Positions 17,161 through 26,687 are shown, numbered from the stretch's first letter. The stretch is 64,000 bases of DNA from Alphaproteobacteria bacterium (GCA_025350465.1 JANXXU010000016.1:1-64000); one strand, 5' to 3'. A program made the numbers and translations. The notes: generated from the sequence alone by a model not told the origin.

Positions 17161-18315
17161 ATGAACAGAACGGGGCTGATTGTTCTCGTCGCGGCGATAG
17201 CGGTCGTGTCAGCGGCGGCCGCGTATTGGTATTTCGGCGCCTCGACGAGCGCGCCGGAAGCGACCGCGCCTGTGCGCGACACGATGGCGAGCGCGGAACC
17301 GGACGTGACGCCGCCTGCGCCAAATGACTCTGCGCCCAGCGCGCCGCCGCGCGACTACACGCCACCGCCGGCCAATGTCGGTCAAGGCGCGCCGCCGCCC
17401 GACTACACGTCGGCGCCGGCTGAAGAGAACGGCGCCGCGCCGCAGCCGCCGACTGAAATGACGAACAACGAAAACGGATATTCCGAGCCGCTGGCTGGTG
17501 GTGCGCCGCCGCCGCCCGGCAGCGGTGGATCATCGTCGCAAGCGATGGACGCTGCGCCGCCGCCGCCCGCACCGCCACCGCCTCCACCGATGCCGCCGGT
17601 CTTGGGAGTTGCGCCGGCAGCGCCGCCGCTCGGTGCGAGACCTGAGCCCTCGAATGCGCCGCCACTCGCACCAGTGCCCGCGGCCGCGCCGGCGATGCCG
17701 CAAGACATTCCGATCTTTCCTTGGCCGGTGCCGAAGGCGTCCGCCGCGCAGGAAATTCCGAGGAGGCTCGTCGTCGCCGGCGACGCGTCGCCGACCTTCG
17801 GCACGGTCGCCGCGCGCCTCGCCCGCGCGCTCGATCGCGCCGGTTATAATCAGCACAGTTATTATGCCTTCGCCGGCGGCCACGGCGTCGCCATCGCGAC
17901 CCAGCTCGAGCAGATCAACGACGACGGTTCGCCCAAACCGGGCGAGGCGCGCTTTCAGCTGAAGCTCGCACCGCTCTCGACCGTGGAGTTTTCGCTCACC
18001 TCATATATCAAGGCGCTTTTCACCGCGCGCACCGGGCGCTTCCGCGTCATCGTCTTCGCGCTCTCGCAAGGCGTCACGCAAGACGCGGCCGCGCCCGACG
18101 CCGAGCGCGCCAAGACCTGGGCGACGAGCGGCCAATCGAAATTGCCGGCGCGCTACGCGGCGCTCGCCTTCAGCGACAGCGTCACCTGCACCGCGCTGAT
18201 CTACGAGTTCGAGAAAAAAGACTACAACGCCGACGCCCAATTCGTCGTCCCCGGCAAAATCAACGGCATGTCCCACCTGATGAAGGCCGGCATCTGGACG
18301 CTGCTTGGCAAATGA
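17161..18315 (+). CDS. Membrane-anchored proline-rich protein with a C-terminal globular domain
   Basis: The 384-residue product has one N-terminal helix (about 5-25), a long disordered Pro/Ala/Ser linker (about 30-195, with PPPPAPPPPPPPMPP) and a globular domain of about 185 residues starting near EIPRRLVVAGDASPTFGTVA. The end (NGMSHLMKAGIWTLLGK) suggests a folded periplasmic domain held away from the membrane. GAGAGAG lies before the ATG. The last codon overlaps the next start (ATGA). Unknown function. Confidence 0.65.
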   Translation: MNRTGLIVLVAAIAVVSAAAAYWYFGASTSAPEATAPVRDTMASAEPDVTPPAPNDSAPSAPPRDYTPPPANVGQGAPPPDYTSAPAEENGAAPQPPTEMTNNENGYSEPLAGGAPPPPGSGGSSSQAMDAAPPPPAPPPPPPMPPVLGVAPAAPPLGARPEPSNAPPLAPVPAAAPAMPQDIPIFPWPVPKASAAQEIPRRLVVAGDASPTFGTVAARLARALDRAGYNQHSYYAFAGGHGVAIATQLEQINDDGSPKPGEARFQLKLAPLSTVEFSLTSYIKALFTARTGRFRVIVFALSQGVTQDAAAPDAERAKTWATSGQSKLPARYAALAFSDSVTCTALIYEFEKKDYNADAQFVVPGKINGMSHLMKAGIWTLLGK

Positions 18316-18779
18316 GTGCACGCCCGCACTCGATTTGCGCGAGGCTTCTACGCTTGTTGATCCTTTGCGCTGGAATGTTCGGAATAGCTTCATTCGCGCA
18401 AGCGGGTGACGTGCCGCAACGCGTTTCGGTCTGCGAGCTAGTCAAGGATCCGCCGTCGTTCGTCGGTCATCGCGTCGAAGTCGCAGGTGAAGTGCATAGC
18501 GATGGAATGGACTACATCATGCTGGTCGATCGCGCGTGCAACGATGGCCAAATCAGCATTGCGTTCTCAGATGAAACTGCGCATCACGCAGACGTTGATG
18601 CCCTGTCGAAAGCGATTTTTGGCGACGGCGCGCCCGGCACCGTTGGCAAAGAGATAAAGGTGACCGTCGTCGGGATGTTCGCGCCATACCTCGCGGCGCA
18701 ATGGCCATTTTGGCAACTCAATCTCGAAGGCGTTCTGCATCTCGACGTCAAACACGTGCCGTTGCACATCCCCAGGTAA
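18312..18779 (+). CDS. Exported small protein, OB-like, coupled to the preceding gene
   Basis: The 155-residue protein has a signal peptide (about 1-31, ASFAQA) and a beta-rich mature part that begins VSVCELVKDPPSFVGHRVEV, with VAGEVHSDG and ITVVGMF strands. The pattern Cys-x-Leu-...-Pro-x-x-Phe/Tyr-x-Gly-x-x-Val-x-Val-x-G is seen in small periplasmic OB-fold-like proteins. It overlaps the preceding gene by 4 nt and is likely made with it. Confidence 0.6.
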   Translation: MSARPHSICARLLRLLILCAGMFGIASFAQAGDVPQRVSVCELVKDPPSFVGHRVEVAGEVHSDGMDYIMLVDRACNDGQISIAFSDETAHHADVDALSKAIFGDGAPGTVGKEIKVTVVGMFAPYLAAQWPFWQLNLEGVLHLDVKHVPLHIPR

Positions 18780-18870
18780 GGTGTCCGTCCGGCTCTTGAA
18801 CATTTGTGTTGCTTGTTCGGGAATTTGATATCGTCTGCGATCGCACGTGAAGCTTGAGGGGACCCGGCTC

Positions 18871-19284
18871 ATGAAAATGCTCACCTGCAAACGCGTGCTG
18901 GCGGCGGTGTGGCTCGTCCTCGGCGGCATTGCGGTCGTCGTTTTGATCGGCCAGATGATCACCGACCGCTACGGCTCGCGCGTGGGCGATGTGTGGACCT
19001 GGTTCTCGGTTTATTTTCTCCCCGCCGCGACGGTCGTGTTCTTCGCCTCCGGCGTCGGCACGCACGATTCAGAATCGAACCAAGCGATGGTCTCGCGCGG
19101 CGCCTTCCTCGGCGCGCTCATCCTTTCGGTTCTCTATCTGGTGCTGATCTTGCTGCCGCTCCTCGCCCAGCCCTTCGTTGAAGCGGACTCGCCCTTCGAG
19201 ACGATGAACAAATGGGCGATCGTCCTCGCGCTCTTCCAATCCATCGTCATCGGCGCCCTGGCCGCGGTCTACATTCGGCCTTGA
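18871..19284 (+). CDS. Four-helix membrane protein
   Basis: ATG at 18871 is preceded by GAGGGG (10 nt away); the GTG at 18847 would place that site inside the gene. The 137-residue product has hydrophobic segments at about 6-29, 42-62, 75-98 and 112-135. It is not assignable to a named family. It is 90 nt downstream of the OB-like gene and converges on 19313-20386. Confidence 0.55.
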   Translation: MKMLTCKRVLAAVWLVLGGIAVVVLIGQMITDRYGSRVGDVWTWFSVYFLPAATVVFFASGVGTHDSESNQAMVSRGAFLGALILSVLYLVLILLPLLAQPFVEADSPFETMNKWAIVLALFQSIVIGALAAVYIRP

Positions 19285-19312
19285 GTGGGAACAGTGCGCG
19301 AGCGGCACGCGC

Positions 19313-20386
19313 TCAGTCGTGCGGTGGCGGTGGCGTCTCGTTCGAAGGCGTTGGCCCGTGGTCGTGATGATGGCCGTGTCCGCCGCCGACGCCGATGCCG
19401 ATCGACATGTGTCCGAGAAGATCGTCCAAGGCACCCTTGTCGTCGGGCGGCGGCGTCTTGTCTTCAGGCGGCGGCGTCTTGTCTTCGGCCTGCGGCGTTT
19501 CGGGTGGGCCGTTGTCGTCGCCAACGAAAAAGGAGGCCCGCGTTTGCCCCGGCCCGCCTGCGTCGAGCACAAAATGCGCGTTGACCTGATTGCCGGTGCC
19601 GGTGGCGTCGAAGGCGTGCGGGCATCCGCCAACGTGATCCGTGTCGGGTTGCCCGCAATCGCGAAACGCCCGCTGAAAAGTCCGCGCGGACTCCGTCGGC
19701 ACGACCCAGCTCTCGCTATCGTGCGACAGCGGCAAGGCCGGCGGCACCGGGCACTCTTTCTTCGCTCCCTCCGTCACAATGTTTTTCAGCCATGTCGAAT
19801 CCTGCCCGACCATTTCTTCGCCGCCGATATTCTGGAGCATCTCGAGAGCTTGTAAGATGCTCGGATCGGGGTGGGTTTGAAAATAAACGTCGGCCCAACG
19901 GACACAGAGCTGCGCCTTGCCGGGCGACAAACGTTGCCGGCTCTTCGAATCCAGATACGCAGTGGCGTAGAAATGTTCGACGCTCGCCTGCCATGCCTTT
20001 ACGTCGGCGTCGTGCGTGGCGGCTCCTTCCGGTAAAGGAGGTACCCTCATGCGCTTGCCGTCGCGGTCGTAGAAAACGCCGCCGCAGTCGTAGGCGGGTT
20101 CGTTACATACCGCGGACCGGCAGCGGGGTTGGAGCGCGGCGATCCCGAGCGCGAGCGCAAGTTGGGAATAGAGGCTTGCGTGGTGCACGACGCCATTGCC
20201 GTCCGCGACGGCGGCGCGCGTGTGGCGATAGCAACGCATCGCCGGGTCCTCTTTGAGCGCGCTCTTCGGCGGCGGAGCGGGTGGCGCCTCATCGCCGTCG
20301 TGCGCGGGCGCCCGCGCCGTGCCGAACGCGAACCACACGATGAGCGCGAACAACGTCGCGATAAAGACTCGCCCGATGGTATTCAA
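19313..20386 (-). CDS. Exported Cys-containing protein with Pro- and His-rich tail
   Basis: A TTG at 20386 has AGGAGG 6 nt upstream and directly precedes the signal peptide (LNTIGRVFIATLFALIVWFA, to about 28), so it is preferred to the ATG 18 codons upstream. The 357-residue protein has about eleven Cys spread over a helical body, PPPEDKTPPPDD repeats and a tail with GHGHHHDHG that may bind metal. No family recognised. The TTG start and perfect ribosome site are notable. Confidence 0.6.
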   Translation of the reverse strand: MNTIGRVFIATLFALIVWFAFGTARAPAHDGDEAPPAPPPKSALKEDPAMRCYRHTRAAVADGNGVVHHASLYSQLALALGIAALQPRCRSAVCNEPAYDCGGVFYDRDGKRMRVPPLPEGAATHDADVKAWQASVEHFYATAYLDSKSRQRLSPGKAQLCVRWADVYFQTHPDPSILQALEMLQNIGGEEMVGQDSTWLKNIVTEGAKKECPVPPALPLSHDSESWVVPTESARTFQRAFRDCGQPDTDHVGGCPHAFDATGTGNQVNAHFVLDAGGPGQTRASFFVGDDNGPPETPQAEDKTPPPEDKTPPPDDKGALDDLLGHMSIGIGVGGGHGHHHDHGPTPSNETPPPPHD

Positions 20387-20558
20387 GTTCGTCCTCCTGC
20401 CGTCGGCATCGCGTGACGGCGCTTGTTCGAGACGAATCATACGCCTCGGCGATGGAGCGAAGAAGGACGCGGGGACCGCGAGACAACAGAATTCTGTGCG
20501 CGAACGCGAGGGCAGGGCTCGCGCTAACGCATGCTCGACGGAAGCGAAGTGAAGGTTA

Positions 20559-22196
20559 CTAAGGAGCGCTGCAAGATGCGTGGCTGATGTAGGGAGTTAG
20601 GAATGCAGGCAAATGCTGCACGAACGGTGTTCTGTCGCTGATCAACTCGCAAACATGTTCATGGAGCTTCGACTCGATCTCGGCGGCGTCCGCGTCGTCG
20701 CCAAATGCGAGAACCTTAGGACCCTTCAGAATTTCGGCGAACTCGTCGTTGGCGAATTGCTTGATGCTCGGCACCAAAGCAATTGCGCTCTTCAGGGCCT
20801 CCCGTCTGGCATGAGTCACTGACGGCACCTCCGACAACTGGTGCGCAATGTTCTCCCATGCAACCGACCGCGCAGCTTCGTACACGTTGAAGTACAACGA
20901 TTTCGCAATTCTCCGGTTGCGGTCATCGGCGACCAGGCTCAGTGCCGCTTCGTGTAAACTCCAGAACGCGGGCTTTGCCGTTTCCTGGATCGCGGTTGCT
21001 GTGCTCTCGTAGTCCGCACTAGCCGCTTGATATGCTGCATGCTTCGGCGCATATGCGTTTATCGCCGCCGAGAGGCGTTGGAGATCCTGCGAAAGCCTCT
21101 TGATTTCGGAATCGGCCTGGTTTCGCGCTTGTTCGGGCGTTGCCGGCACTGCAAATCTTTTGATGGGTCCCGGCGGTTGCGGAATGACCTCGGCGAACGC
21201 TATGGGCGTGCCGTTGCTGTAAAAGTGGTCCGTGTAGTGGGCGTACCACGGCGCGAGCCGCTCGGCGAACGGACGGTTATGCGACCAGTCCGGCATATCT
21301 TTTGTCGTATGCCAAAACGCAACGTCCATTCCCAGGAGATCTTGCTTCGCGTCGGCGGTTAGCGGAACGAGCCCGTCCGCGTATGCGTCCGCTGCCGTGT
21401 ATACGGGGCCCTGGCCGTTGTCGGTTGACAATGCGGTCGGTACTGGCAATTCCAGCTGCGCCAGAACGCCTTTTGCGGACGCCGTCGCGCCCTGAGCCGA
21501 CGTTCGCGCCTGATCGTAGAGCTTTTTACTTTCCCGCTCCAGCTCTTCGATTTTGCGAACGCGCTCGGCAATGTGATCTCGATACTCCGCCTCGGTCTCG
21601 GGGCCGGAGTGGTCCCTGTACCATTGGCGCAATTCATCGCGCAGGGTTTGCAGCGCGCGCACGCGTTCCGACATGTCGGCGGTGCGAATGGCGAGGCGCG
21701 GCAAGTCGGCATCGTAAAGTGACGCCGACCCGAGGCCGGGATATGTTGACCTCACGGCTCTGACCTCGGCCTCCAACGCTTGATACGCGCTTGTGTTCGG
21801 AAGCGAAGAATAGTCGGCGGCGTGCGGCAGCGGCAGGCTGCGCGTGTTGCCGAATATCGTCAGCACCGAGGTTTTGACCGTCGGGTCGAAGCTCGAGCTG
21901 GCGCTCATATTCGATATGAAAGCGTTGATGCGTTCGACGACGCCTCGATAGTCGATCGCGCTCTTCTCGAACGCCTGCTGCTCGAGCTCGGCGGCGCTGG
22001 GCCCGGTGTAAGGATGCTCCGGCGGATCGGGCCGTTCGCGTTCGACCGGCGGACTGTCCGGACAGTTCTCGACACAATGGCCCTCGACTGTAGGCACGTC
22101 GTCGGCTCGCGCGAGGAAGACCAGCGGCATCGCCAGACAAAGCGACCCCACGGCACCCACGAGAAGCCTGACGGCAAGCATGGACCACATACGCAT
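20559..22196 (-). CDS. Large exported or anchored coiled-coil protein
   Basis: Start ATG 22196 is chosen because GAGGGG lies 6 nt upstream; ATGs at 22202 and 22190 compete. The 545-residue product has an N-terminal helix (about 4-28) that may be a signal peptide, a Cys/Pro-rich linker (HCVENCPDSPP), coiled-coil stretches (HIAERVRKIEELERES; SEIKRLSQDLQRLSAAI) and a helical end. Four other Cys are near the C-terminus. Probably periplasmic and structural; function unknown. Confidence 0.55.
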   Translation of the reverse strand: MRMWSMLAVRLLVGAVGSLCLAMPLVFLARADDVPTVEGHCVENCPDSPPVERERPDPPEHPYTGPSAAELEQQAFEKSAIDYRGVVERINAFISNMSASSSFDPTVKTSVLTIFGNTRSLPLPHAADYSSLPNTSAYQALEAEVRAVRSTYPGLGSASLYDADLPRLAIRTADMSERVRALQTLRDELRQWYRDHSGPETEAEYRDHIAERVRKIEELERESKKLYDQARTSAQGATASAKGVLAQLELPVPTALSTDNGQGPVYTAADAYADGLVPLTADAKQDLLGMDVAFWHTTKDMPDWSHNRPFAERLAPWYAHYTDHFYSNGTPIAFAEVIPQPPGPIKRFAVPATPEQARNQADSEIKRLSQDLQRLSAAINAYAPKHAAYQAASADYESTATAIQETAKPAFWSLHEAALSLVADDRNRRIAKSLYFNVYEAARSVAWENIAHQLSEVPSVTHARREALKSAIALVPSIKQFANDEFAEILKGPKVLAFGDDADAAEIESKLHEHVCELISDRTPFVQHLPAFLTPYISHASCSAP

Positions 22197-22322
22197 GCGC
22201 ATCCCCTCAAGTCTAAGTCGAGATTCTCCATCCCACTCCGCGGCCAACATACGCTTTTTCGGCGCGGGCGCGAAGCCTGGGCCTCTAACGCGGGCCGCGC
22301 TGCACAATGGACACAGCGCGCC

Positions 22323-23813
22323 TCAACCCGGTGGCGTTGCCAACACCACCGCGTCCGGCTTCAGGTAGGGCTTGAGCGCGGTGTAGGGGATGTCGATGTC
22401 GGTGGGGTTCGCCGGCATGCCTGAGTTCATGACCACCGTGAACATCACCGTCGCTTTGTCTTTACCCCAGAGCCAATTGGCGCCGTTGGCGATCGTGGCG
22501 TGCACATTGGAGAGGTCGAGATCGGCCGGCATGTTGTCGTCGGCGATTTGTTTCTTGAGCGCCTTCATTGAAAAATCGAGCGCGAATTGCTGCCACGTGG
22601 CGCCGGGCGCGAAGACGTCGTTGAGCGCAATCGGCCGTGCGCGCGCCACATCCCAATTGAACGAGCTGCGGGCGTATTCCTCGTCGCGCCCGCCGACGAA
22701 ATCGCTCGTCGCGATGCTCAGGCTGACGACGCGCGCGTCGAACCGCGCCGCCGCATAAGAACGGTACGCGTACAATTTCGCGCCGTTGACGTCGCGCCCA
22801 TAGCGAAAAAGCGCCTTGTCGTCCATGCGCCATTGGCCGGGCTTCAGCGCCTTGGCGATGGCGGCGTTGAACGCGCCCGCCTCCGGTCCGCCGCTCATGA
22901 AGGGAGTGATGTCGCTTTCCTCGGTGTCGGGACCTTGGCGCGCGCGAAAGCGGATGCGCGGCTCGAGCATCAGCGCGCCCGCCTTCTCGACGCTCAAGGC
23001 TCCGATGAGATCGGCGCGGTCGCCATAGGCGGTCGCGAGGCACTCGATGATCGAATTCTTGTCGCCGGTGTTGTCGGGCATCGCCGCGTTCGCGCCGCAG
23101 CTCTTCATCACATAGGCGACCCACGCGCGCTCGCCCGTTTGCATGTTGGCGAAGCCGGCTGGCGTTTCTTCGCGCCCGAGCGCGGCGTAGGCCTCACCCA
23201 ATTTCGCGTCGATCTTGGCAAGCGCCGCGTCGATGCAGATCAGCCGCTCGCCCGTCGCGCGCGCTTGCGTGCAATCGAAGCTCGGCCCGCTGTAACCGGC
23301 TTGGTATTGCTCGGGGTCCATGCCGGTCGGCCGCTCGAGCGTGTAGATCACGTCGCCTTCCGCCATCACCATGTCGGCGCTGTCGTCGATGTAATAGTCG
23401 CGCGCGGCGCCGGCGCAGATCACGCGAAAGGTCGTGGGCTGCGGCGAGAGATGGAGTGCGGCCGCCATCGCGCCGGTCGCATCGCTCGCCATGCGCCCGC
23501 CGAACCATTCGCGCGCGTAACCGACGCCCGACGAATATGTGGCGGCCGGGCAGGCGAGGGGCTTTGGCCCCTTCACCTCGTGGTCCTTGAACTCGACGGC
23601 ATATTCGATGAGCGGCGCCTCGGCCTTGGTCAGCCTGTGCGCCTTCACCCACGGCGCGGGCACGGCCGCTATGATCCGCCACACGCCGGCCAACCCGGAC
23701 TCCGGCGAAGACCCCGCCGGCATCATCTCCCCCGCCGCCGCGGTGGTGACGAGCGCGAGTGAGACGGCGGCAACGGACAGAGAGTCCTTCAGGGCGTGGG
23801 CCACCTGGCTCAT
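22323..23813 (-). CDS. Exported protein with LprI-like and DUF3298-like domains
   Basis: The 496-residue protein has a signal peptide (about 1-27), an N-terminal beta-rich region, an LprI/DUF1311-type helical domain (about 180-260: FDCTQARATGERLICIDAAL, ERAWVAYVMKSCG) and a C-terminal DUF3298/RsiV-like domain whose end (PYTALKPYLKPDAVV) is typical. Such proteins sit in the periplasm; RsiV homologues bind lysozyme, so a role in sensing or blocking muramidase is a reasonable inference. It is 6 nt downstream of the protease gene on the same strand. Confidence 0.75.
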   Translation of the reverse strand: MSQVAHALKDSLSVAAVSLALVTTAAAGEMMPAGSSPESGLAGVWRIIAAVPAPWVKAHRLTKAEAPLIEYAVEFKDHEVKGPKPLACPAATYSSGVGYAREWFGGRMASDATGAMAAALHLSPQPTTFRVICAGAARDYYIDDSADMVMAEGDVIYTLERPTGMDPEQYQAGYSGPSFDCTQARATGERLICIDAALAKIDAKLGEAYAALGREETPAGFANMQTGERAWVAYVMKSCGANAAMPDNTGDKNSIIECLATAYGDRADLIGALSVEKAGALMLEPRIRFRARQGPDTEESDITPFMSGGPEAGAFNAAIAKALKPGQWRMDDKALFRYGRDVNGAKLYAYRSYAAARFDARVVSLSIATSDFVGGRDEEYARSSFNWDVARARPIALNDVFAPGATWQQFALDFSMKALKKQIADDNMPADLDLSNVHATIANGANWLWGKDKATVMFTVVMNSGMPANPTDIDIPYTALKPYLKPDAVVLATPPG

Positions 23814-23819
23814 GTCGCT

Positions 23820-24764
23820 TTAGCGCGCGGCCGGGGCCGGTGGCTGTGTCTCAAGCCCTTCATCGGCCGGCGTCGCGTAGATCGTGTGGCCCTTGAAGTT
23901 GAAATAGAGGTGCAGGCGCCTGAGTTCGTTCATGCCGAGGATAACGCGAACGTCGTCCATCTCCGCGAGCTCGACGGGGACGTTGTCGAATCGAATCCCG
24001 GACACGGAGAGGGTTTTGACGGAGGCGCTATAGGATCGCGCCTCGCCGCCGCCCATCAGAAGCCCGCCATTCTCGACAACGCCGGGCGCGCCGGGTGTCA
24101 GATTGAAATGTCGCCGCGCGAAATCGATGTCGAGGATCGTGCGTGACGATCCGGTATCGATAACGGCGTCGACCTTCTCGCCGTCGACGACGGCGCTGGT
24201 GACGGGAACTCCGTTGTCGAGCGAGTAGTGAAAGCTCACCGCGTTTTTCGACCAACTGACGCCGCAGGTGGCGACCGGCGCCGGCACGAAGATCGTGACG
24301 AGTTGTCTTGCGTTGTCGATCTCGAGGTCGAATATAGAGAGGAAGTTGAGGCCGAGTGCGCCGCCGAAATCCTCGCTCGATTGGCCTTGCGCCATCGGTG
24401 CGATGAAAAAATCCATTCCGCGGTTGATCGCCAGATCGCCGAGTTTCATCGTCGGCACGGTGATGTAGTGCTCGATGCGATTGCCGGCGGGGTCTTTGAG
24501 CGAGCCCATGGACCGCTGCAGAGTTTGCACCGGCAAGCCGAGGGCATTGGCCAGCTGCACGTCGATCAGACTCCAGCCGCCGGCGGTGTCGAGCAAGAGA
24601 TGCGTCGGATGGCCGGCAAGCGTAGCCGGGACCATCAGATGACCGTTGGCCTCCGGTGCGCTGTGCAGGGTGACCACGCGCTGGAAGACGCAAGCGTCGT
24701 CGGCGTGCCCGACTGCGACACTGAGCAAGACAAACACCAACGCTGTTGCGGCGCGACCGAACAT
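23820..24764 (-). CDS. Exported retropepsin-like aspartyl protease
   Basis: The 314-residue protein (ATG 24764 with GGGGGGA upstream) has a signal peptide (ending VGHADD) and two related halves: HLLLDTAGGWSLID in the first and DAVIDTGSSRTILD in the second. The DTG triad is intact in the second half and altered to DTA in the first. The end DVRVILGMNELRRLHLYFNF is typical of bacterial pepsin-retropepsin hybrids. Likely periplasmic processing enzyme; it leads a two-gene operon with the DUF3298-type gene. Confidence 0.85.
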   Translation of the reverse strand: MFGRAATALVFVLLSVAVGHADDACVFQRVVTLHSAPEANGHLMVPATLAGHPTHLLLDTAGGWSLIDVQLANALGLPVQTLQRSMGSLKDPAGNRIEHYITVPTMKLGDLAINRGMDFFIAPMAQGQSSEDFGGALGLNFLSIFDLEIDNARQLVTIFVPAPVATCGVSWSKNAVSFHYSLDNGVPVTSAVVDGEKVDAVIDTGSSRTILDIDFARRHFNLTPGAPGVVENGGLLMGGGEARSYSASVKTLSVSGIRFDNVPVELAEMDDVRVILGMNELRRLHLYFNFKGHTIYATPADEGLETQPPAPAAR

Positions 24765-24896
24765 TGATCCCCCCGAGGTCAAGAGCAGAGCGTAATTGAG
24801 CATGCCTTTGACTGGCGGAGCAAGGAGCCCGCTCGCGGGCGGTTGCTCTAATCTGCGATCTCTGAGCGCTGCTGGGCGGCCCGGCGTATGTGTCGA

Positions 24897-25157
24897 TTAC
24901 GGGTGACCCGGCGTCTGCGCGCCAAGGTCCGCCTGAGGCAGCGTGCTTGTGTGTTGGTGATGGCGTGCCACGCATCGCGCATGCGCGCGCTTGCCGTGTA
25001 CGTTGATACACGGGTCGGGCGGCTCGTTCGCAGTCGGGCTCGGCGGCGGTGGTTGATGCGCGCCCGGCGGCAGCGGTTGTGGATTGAGAGCGGTGGCGAG
25101 TTGTGAGGTTGAGAGGATCGCCACCACAGTCGCGCATGCAAGCAGGACCTTGCGCAT
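24897..25157 (-). CDS. Small exported protein with LNPQPLPPG motif
   Basis: The 86-residue protein has a signal peptide (to about residue 23) followed directly by LNPQPLPPGAH. This mature N-terminus is found in many otherwise unrelated small exported bacterial proteins; its role is unknown. The rest is Pro/His-rich with CINVHG and RCVARHHQH. GGAAGGA precedes the ATG. Divergent from 25221. Confidence 0.65.
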   Translation of the reverse strand: MRKVLLACATVVAILSTSQLATALNPQPLPPGAHQPPPPSPTANEPPDPCINVHGKRAHARCVARHHQHTSTLPQADLGAQTPGHP

Positions 25158-25220
25158 ATCCGTTTCCTTCCGTGTCGTTGGTTCTCAGCGCACGGCCAAT
25201 CTAGCTGTCTAATCTGACAA

Positions 25221-25595
25221 ATGTCTGACTTGGCTCTTACCGCGAGTCCAGGAACTCACGAATTGTCAGAAGAAGCACCGTCTGCCCGCTCTTTCGCACG
25301 CCACTGCAACCAGATGGCCCATCTGAGCGTTTTGTTCACGAGATACATCTCTGAGGCGCACATCAAAATGTTGAAGGACCGAACGGCCGATCACCTGCGC
25401 GACAAAGCGTCGAGCCTGCGCGAAACCGCCGGCACCGCAGAAGACGAATGTGTGCGCCAGGCGTTGCTGACGAACGCCGCCGATCTCGACCGCTTGATCG
25501 GCATGATCACGCCAGTACTAACGAACGACCGTCGAACACGTCCAGAGGTCTTGGAATGTTTTTGGCGTTCGCCGCTTGAGCGTGTTTGCGCCTAG
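25221..25595 (+). CDS. Small cytoplasmic helical protein
   Basis: The 124-residue product is mostly helical. The segment HLRDKASSLRETAGTAEDEC and LLTNAADLDRLIGM resembles the tiny LRxxA...LLxxAxDxxxLA family that also appears at 6603-6770. Cytoplasmic; no further function. Its stop overlaps the converging gene end at 25592. Confidence 0.5.
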   Translation: MSDLALTASPGTHELSEEAPSARSFARHCNQMAHLSVLFTRYISEAHIKMLKDRTADHLRDKASSLRETAGTAEDECVRQALLTNAADLDRLIGMITPVLTNDRRTRPEVLECFWRSPLERVCA

Positions 25596-25813
25596 CGCAC
25601 TTTGAATCGCGCATCGTTGCAGATCCGGTCGACCTCGCCCCGATCGCTCGCGGTGGCCCAGAGTCTGAGCGTCAGGGAGTCGTTTTCGTCGAACTGCCGG
25701 CGCACCTGATCGAAGTCCGCGCACCCGCCCTTAGCGGCGATCTTGCGCGCGCGCTTGATCAGTTCGCGCTTATGCTTGAGCAACGTCATTCGTTGAGAGG
25801 GTGTGCGCCCCAT
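25592..25813 (-). CDS. Small basic protein, 73 residues
   Basis: Starts MGRTPSQRMTLLKHKRELIK and continues with a basic helix and an acidic C-terminal half (FDQVRRQFDENDSLTLRLWA). The ATG at 25813 lies within a longer frame that is antisense-like further upstream. A nucleic-acid-binding role is possible from charge alone. Low support beyond an even codon pattern. Confidence 0.45.
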   Translation of the reverse strand: MGRTPSQRMTLLKHKRELIKRARKIAAKGGCADFDQVRRQFDENDSLTLRLWATASDRGEVDRICNDARFKVR

Positions 25814-25854
25814 GCCCGCGATCTTAACACAAGCGCGCCCTTGCACGGTCAGTT

Positions 25855-26250
25855 TCACGTGCCTGCAGCCTGGCGCGCATAATCTTCGGCGTCGAACCAG
25901 CCGCGCGACATGGTTACTTTGAAATTCCGGTCGATGTCCCATTCCTCCCAGCCGGCGATGCTCAACCGGTTCTTCGTGGTGGAATGGGCTCCGGTGAACG
26001 TCCATAGATAGACGACATGATCGCCGGCGCAGCGCACACCGTTGCAGACAAGCGCAAGGTCCGGCACATCGGCGAAAAAACCCGCCGCCATTTGAGCGAC
26101 ACCGGCGCGCCCGATCCATGCCTCGCCTCCGTTTATTTCAATTCTGCCGTCGACGGCAAAGAACGCCGCGACCGCGTCCGGTGAGCCCGTGTTCCAAGCG
26201 GCCGTATAGGCGTCCGCGAGTTCAATCGCCTGGCTGCGGCTGATTGCCAT
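25855..26250 (-). CDS. SnoaL/NTF2-like protein
   Basis: The 131-residue protein has the NTF2-like cone-fold pattern: ELADAYTAAWNTGSPDAVAAFF, WIGRAGVAQMAAGFFADVPD, VVYLWTFTGAHS and GWEEWDIDRNFKV-SRGWFD. Members are small isomerases, hydratases or ligand-binding proteins. TGGG-type ribosome site is weak (GGAGAG upstream). Substrate unknown. Confidence 0.8.
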   Translation of the reverse strand: MAISRSQAIELADAYTAAWNTGSPDAVAAFFAVDGRIEINGGEAWIGRAGVAQMAAGFFADVPDLALVCNGVRCAGDHVVYLWTFTGAHSTTKNRLSIAGWEEWDIDRNFKVTMSRGWFDAEDYARQAAGT

Positions 26251-26406
26251 TGAAGCTCTCCTACGAAGCGATCGAAACGGCGCGACGACAACGCACGCGA
26301 TGGCGCAGAAAACCTGTATGCCGCTCCAAAGGCAAGTTATGATCGTTCCCGATATCGAGGGCGGGTATTGCGCCGCGCATGACGCGCCGCACGGGGAGCA
26401 CGCGAT

Positions 26407-26586
26407 TTGTTCGACTCAATGATCTATTGGCTGGGATCGAAGGGCTGCTACGCGGTCGGCATCATCCAGGAAGTGTTCATGTCGGAGTCGATCTGCAGCC
26501 GCAACCAGACATGGAACATGGGGTTGGTGCTGGTCGGCGCCGCGGCCTTGTTCTTGGCCTATATTGCGCTTCGTCGGCGAAGCTAG
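26407..26586 (+). CDS. Small single-helix membrane protein, 59 residues
   Basis: A frame too short for usual cut-offs: TTG at 26407 has GGGGAG 8 nt upstream; ATG at 26419 is the alternative. The product (MIYWLGSKGCYAVGIIQEVF ... ALRRRS) ends in one hydrophobic helix (about 37-54) with a basic tail, a tail-anchor topology. Two Cys lie before the helix. Other frames here lack such order, so this one is likely the real gene. Confidence 0.55.
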   Translation: MFDSMIYWLGSKGCYAVGIIQEVFMSESICSRNQTWNMGLVLVGAAALFLAYIALRRRS

Positions 26587-26687
26587 AACTCAGGGCGCAA
26601 GGCAAGACTGCGCAGCTCGTGTACCGCCCAGCGGACCCGTTCTGTCGCCTTAGCGCGACGGCGTTTGCGCGTGCTATCAGGTAATAT

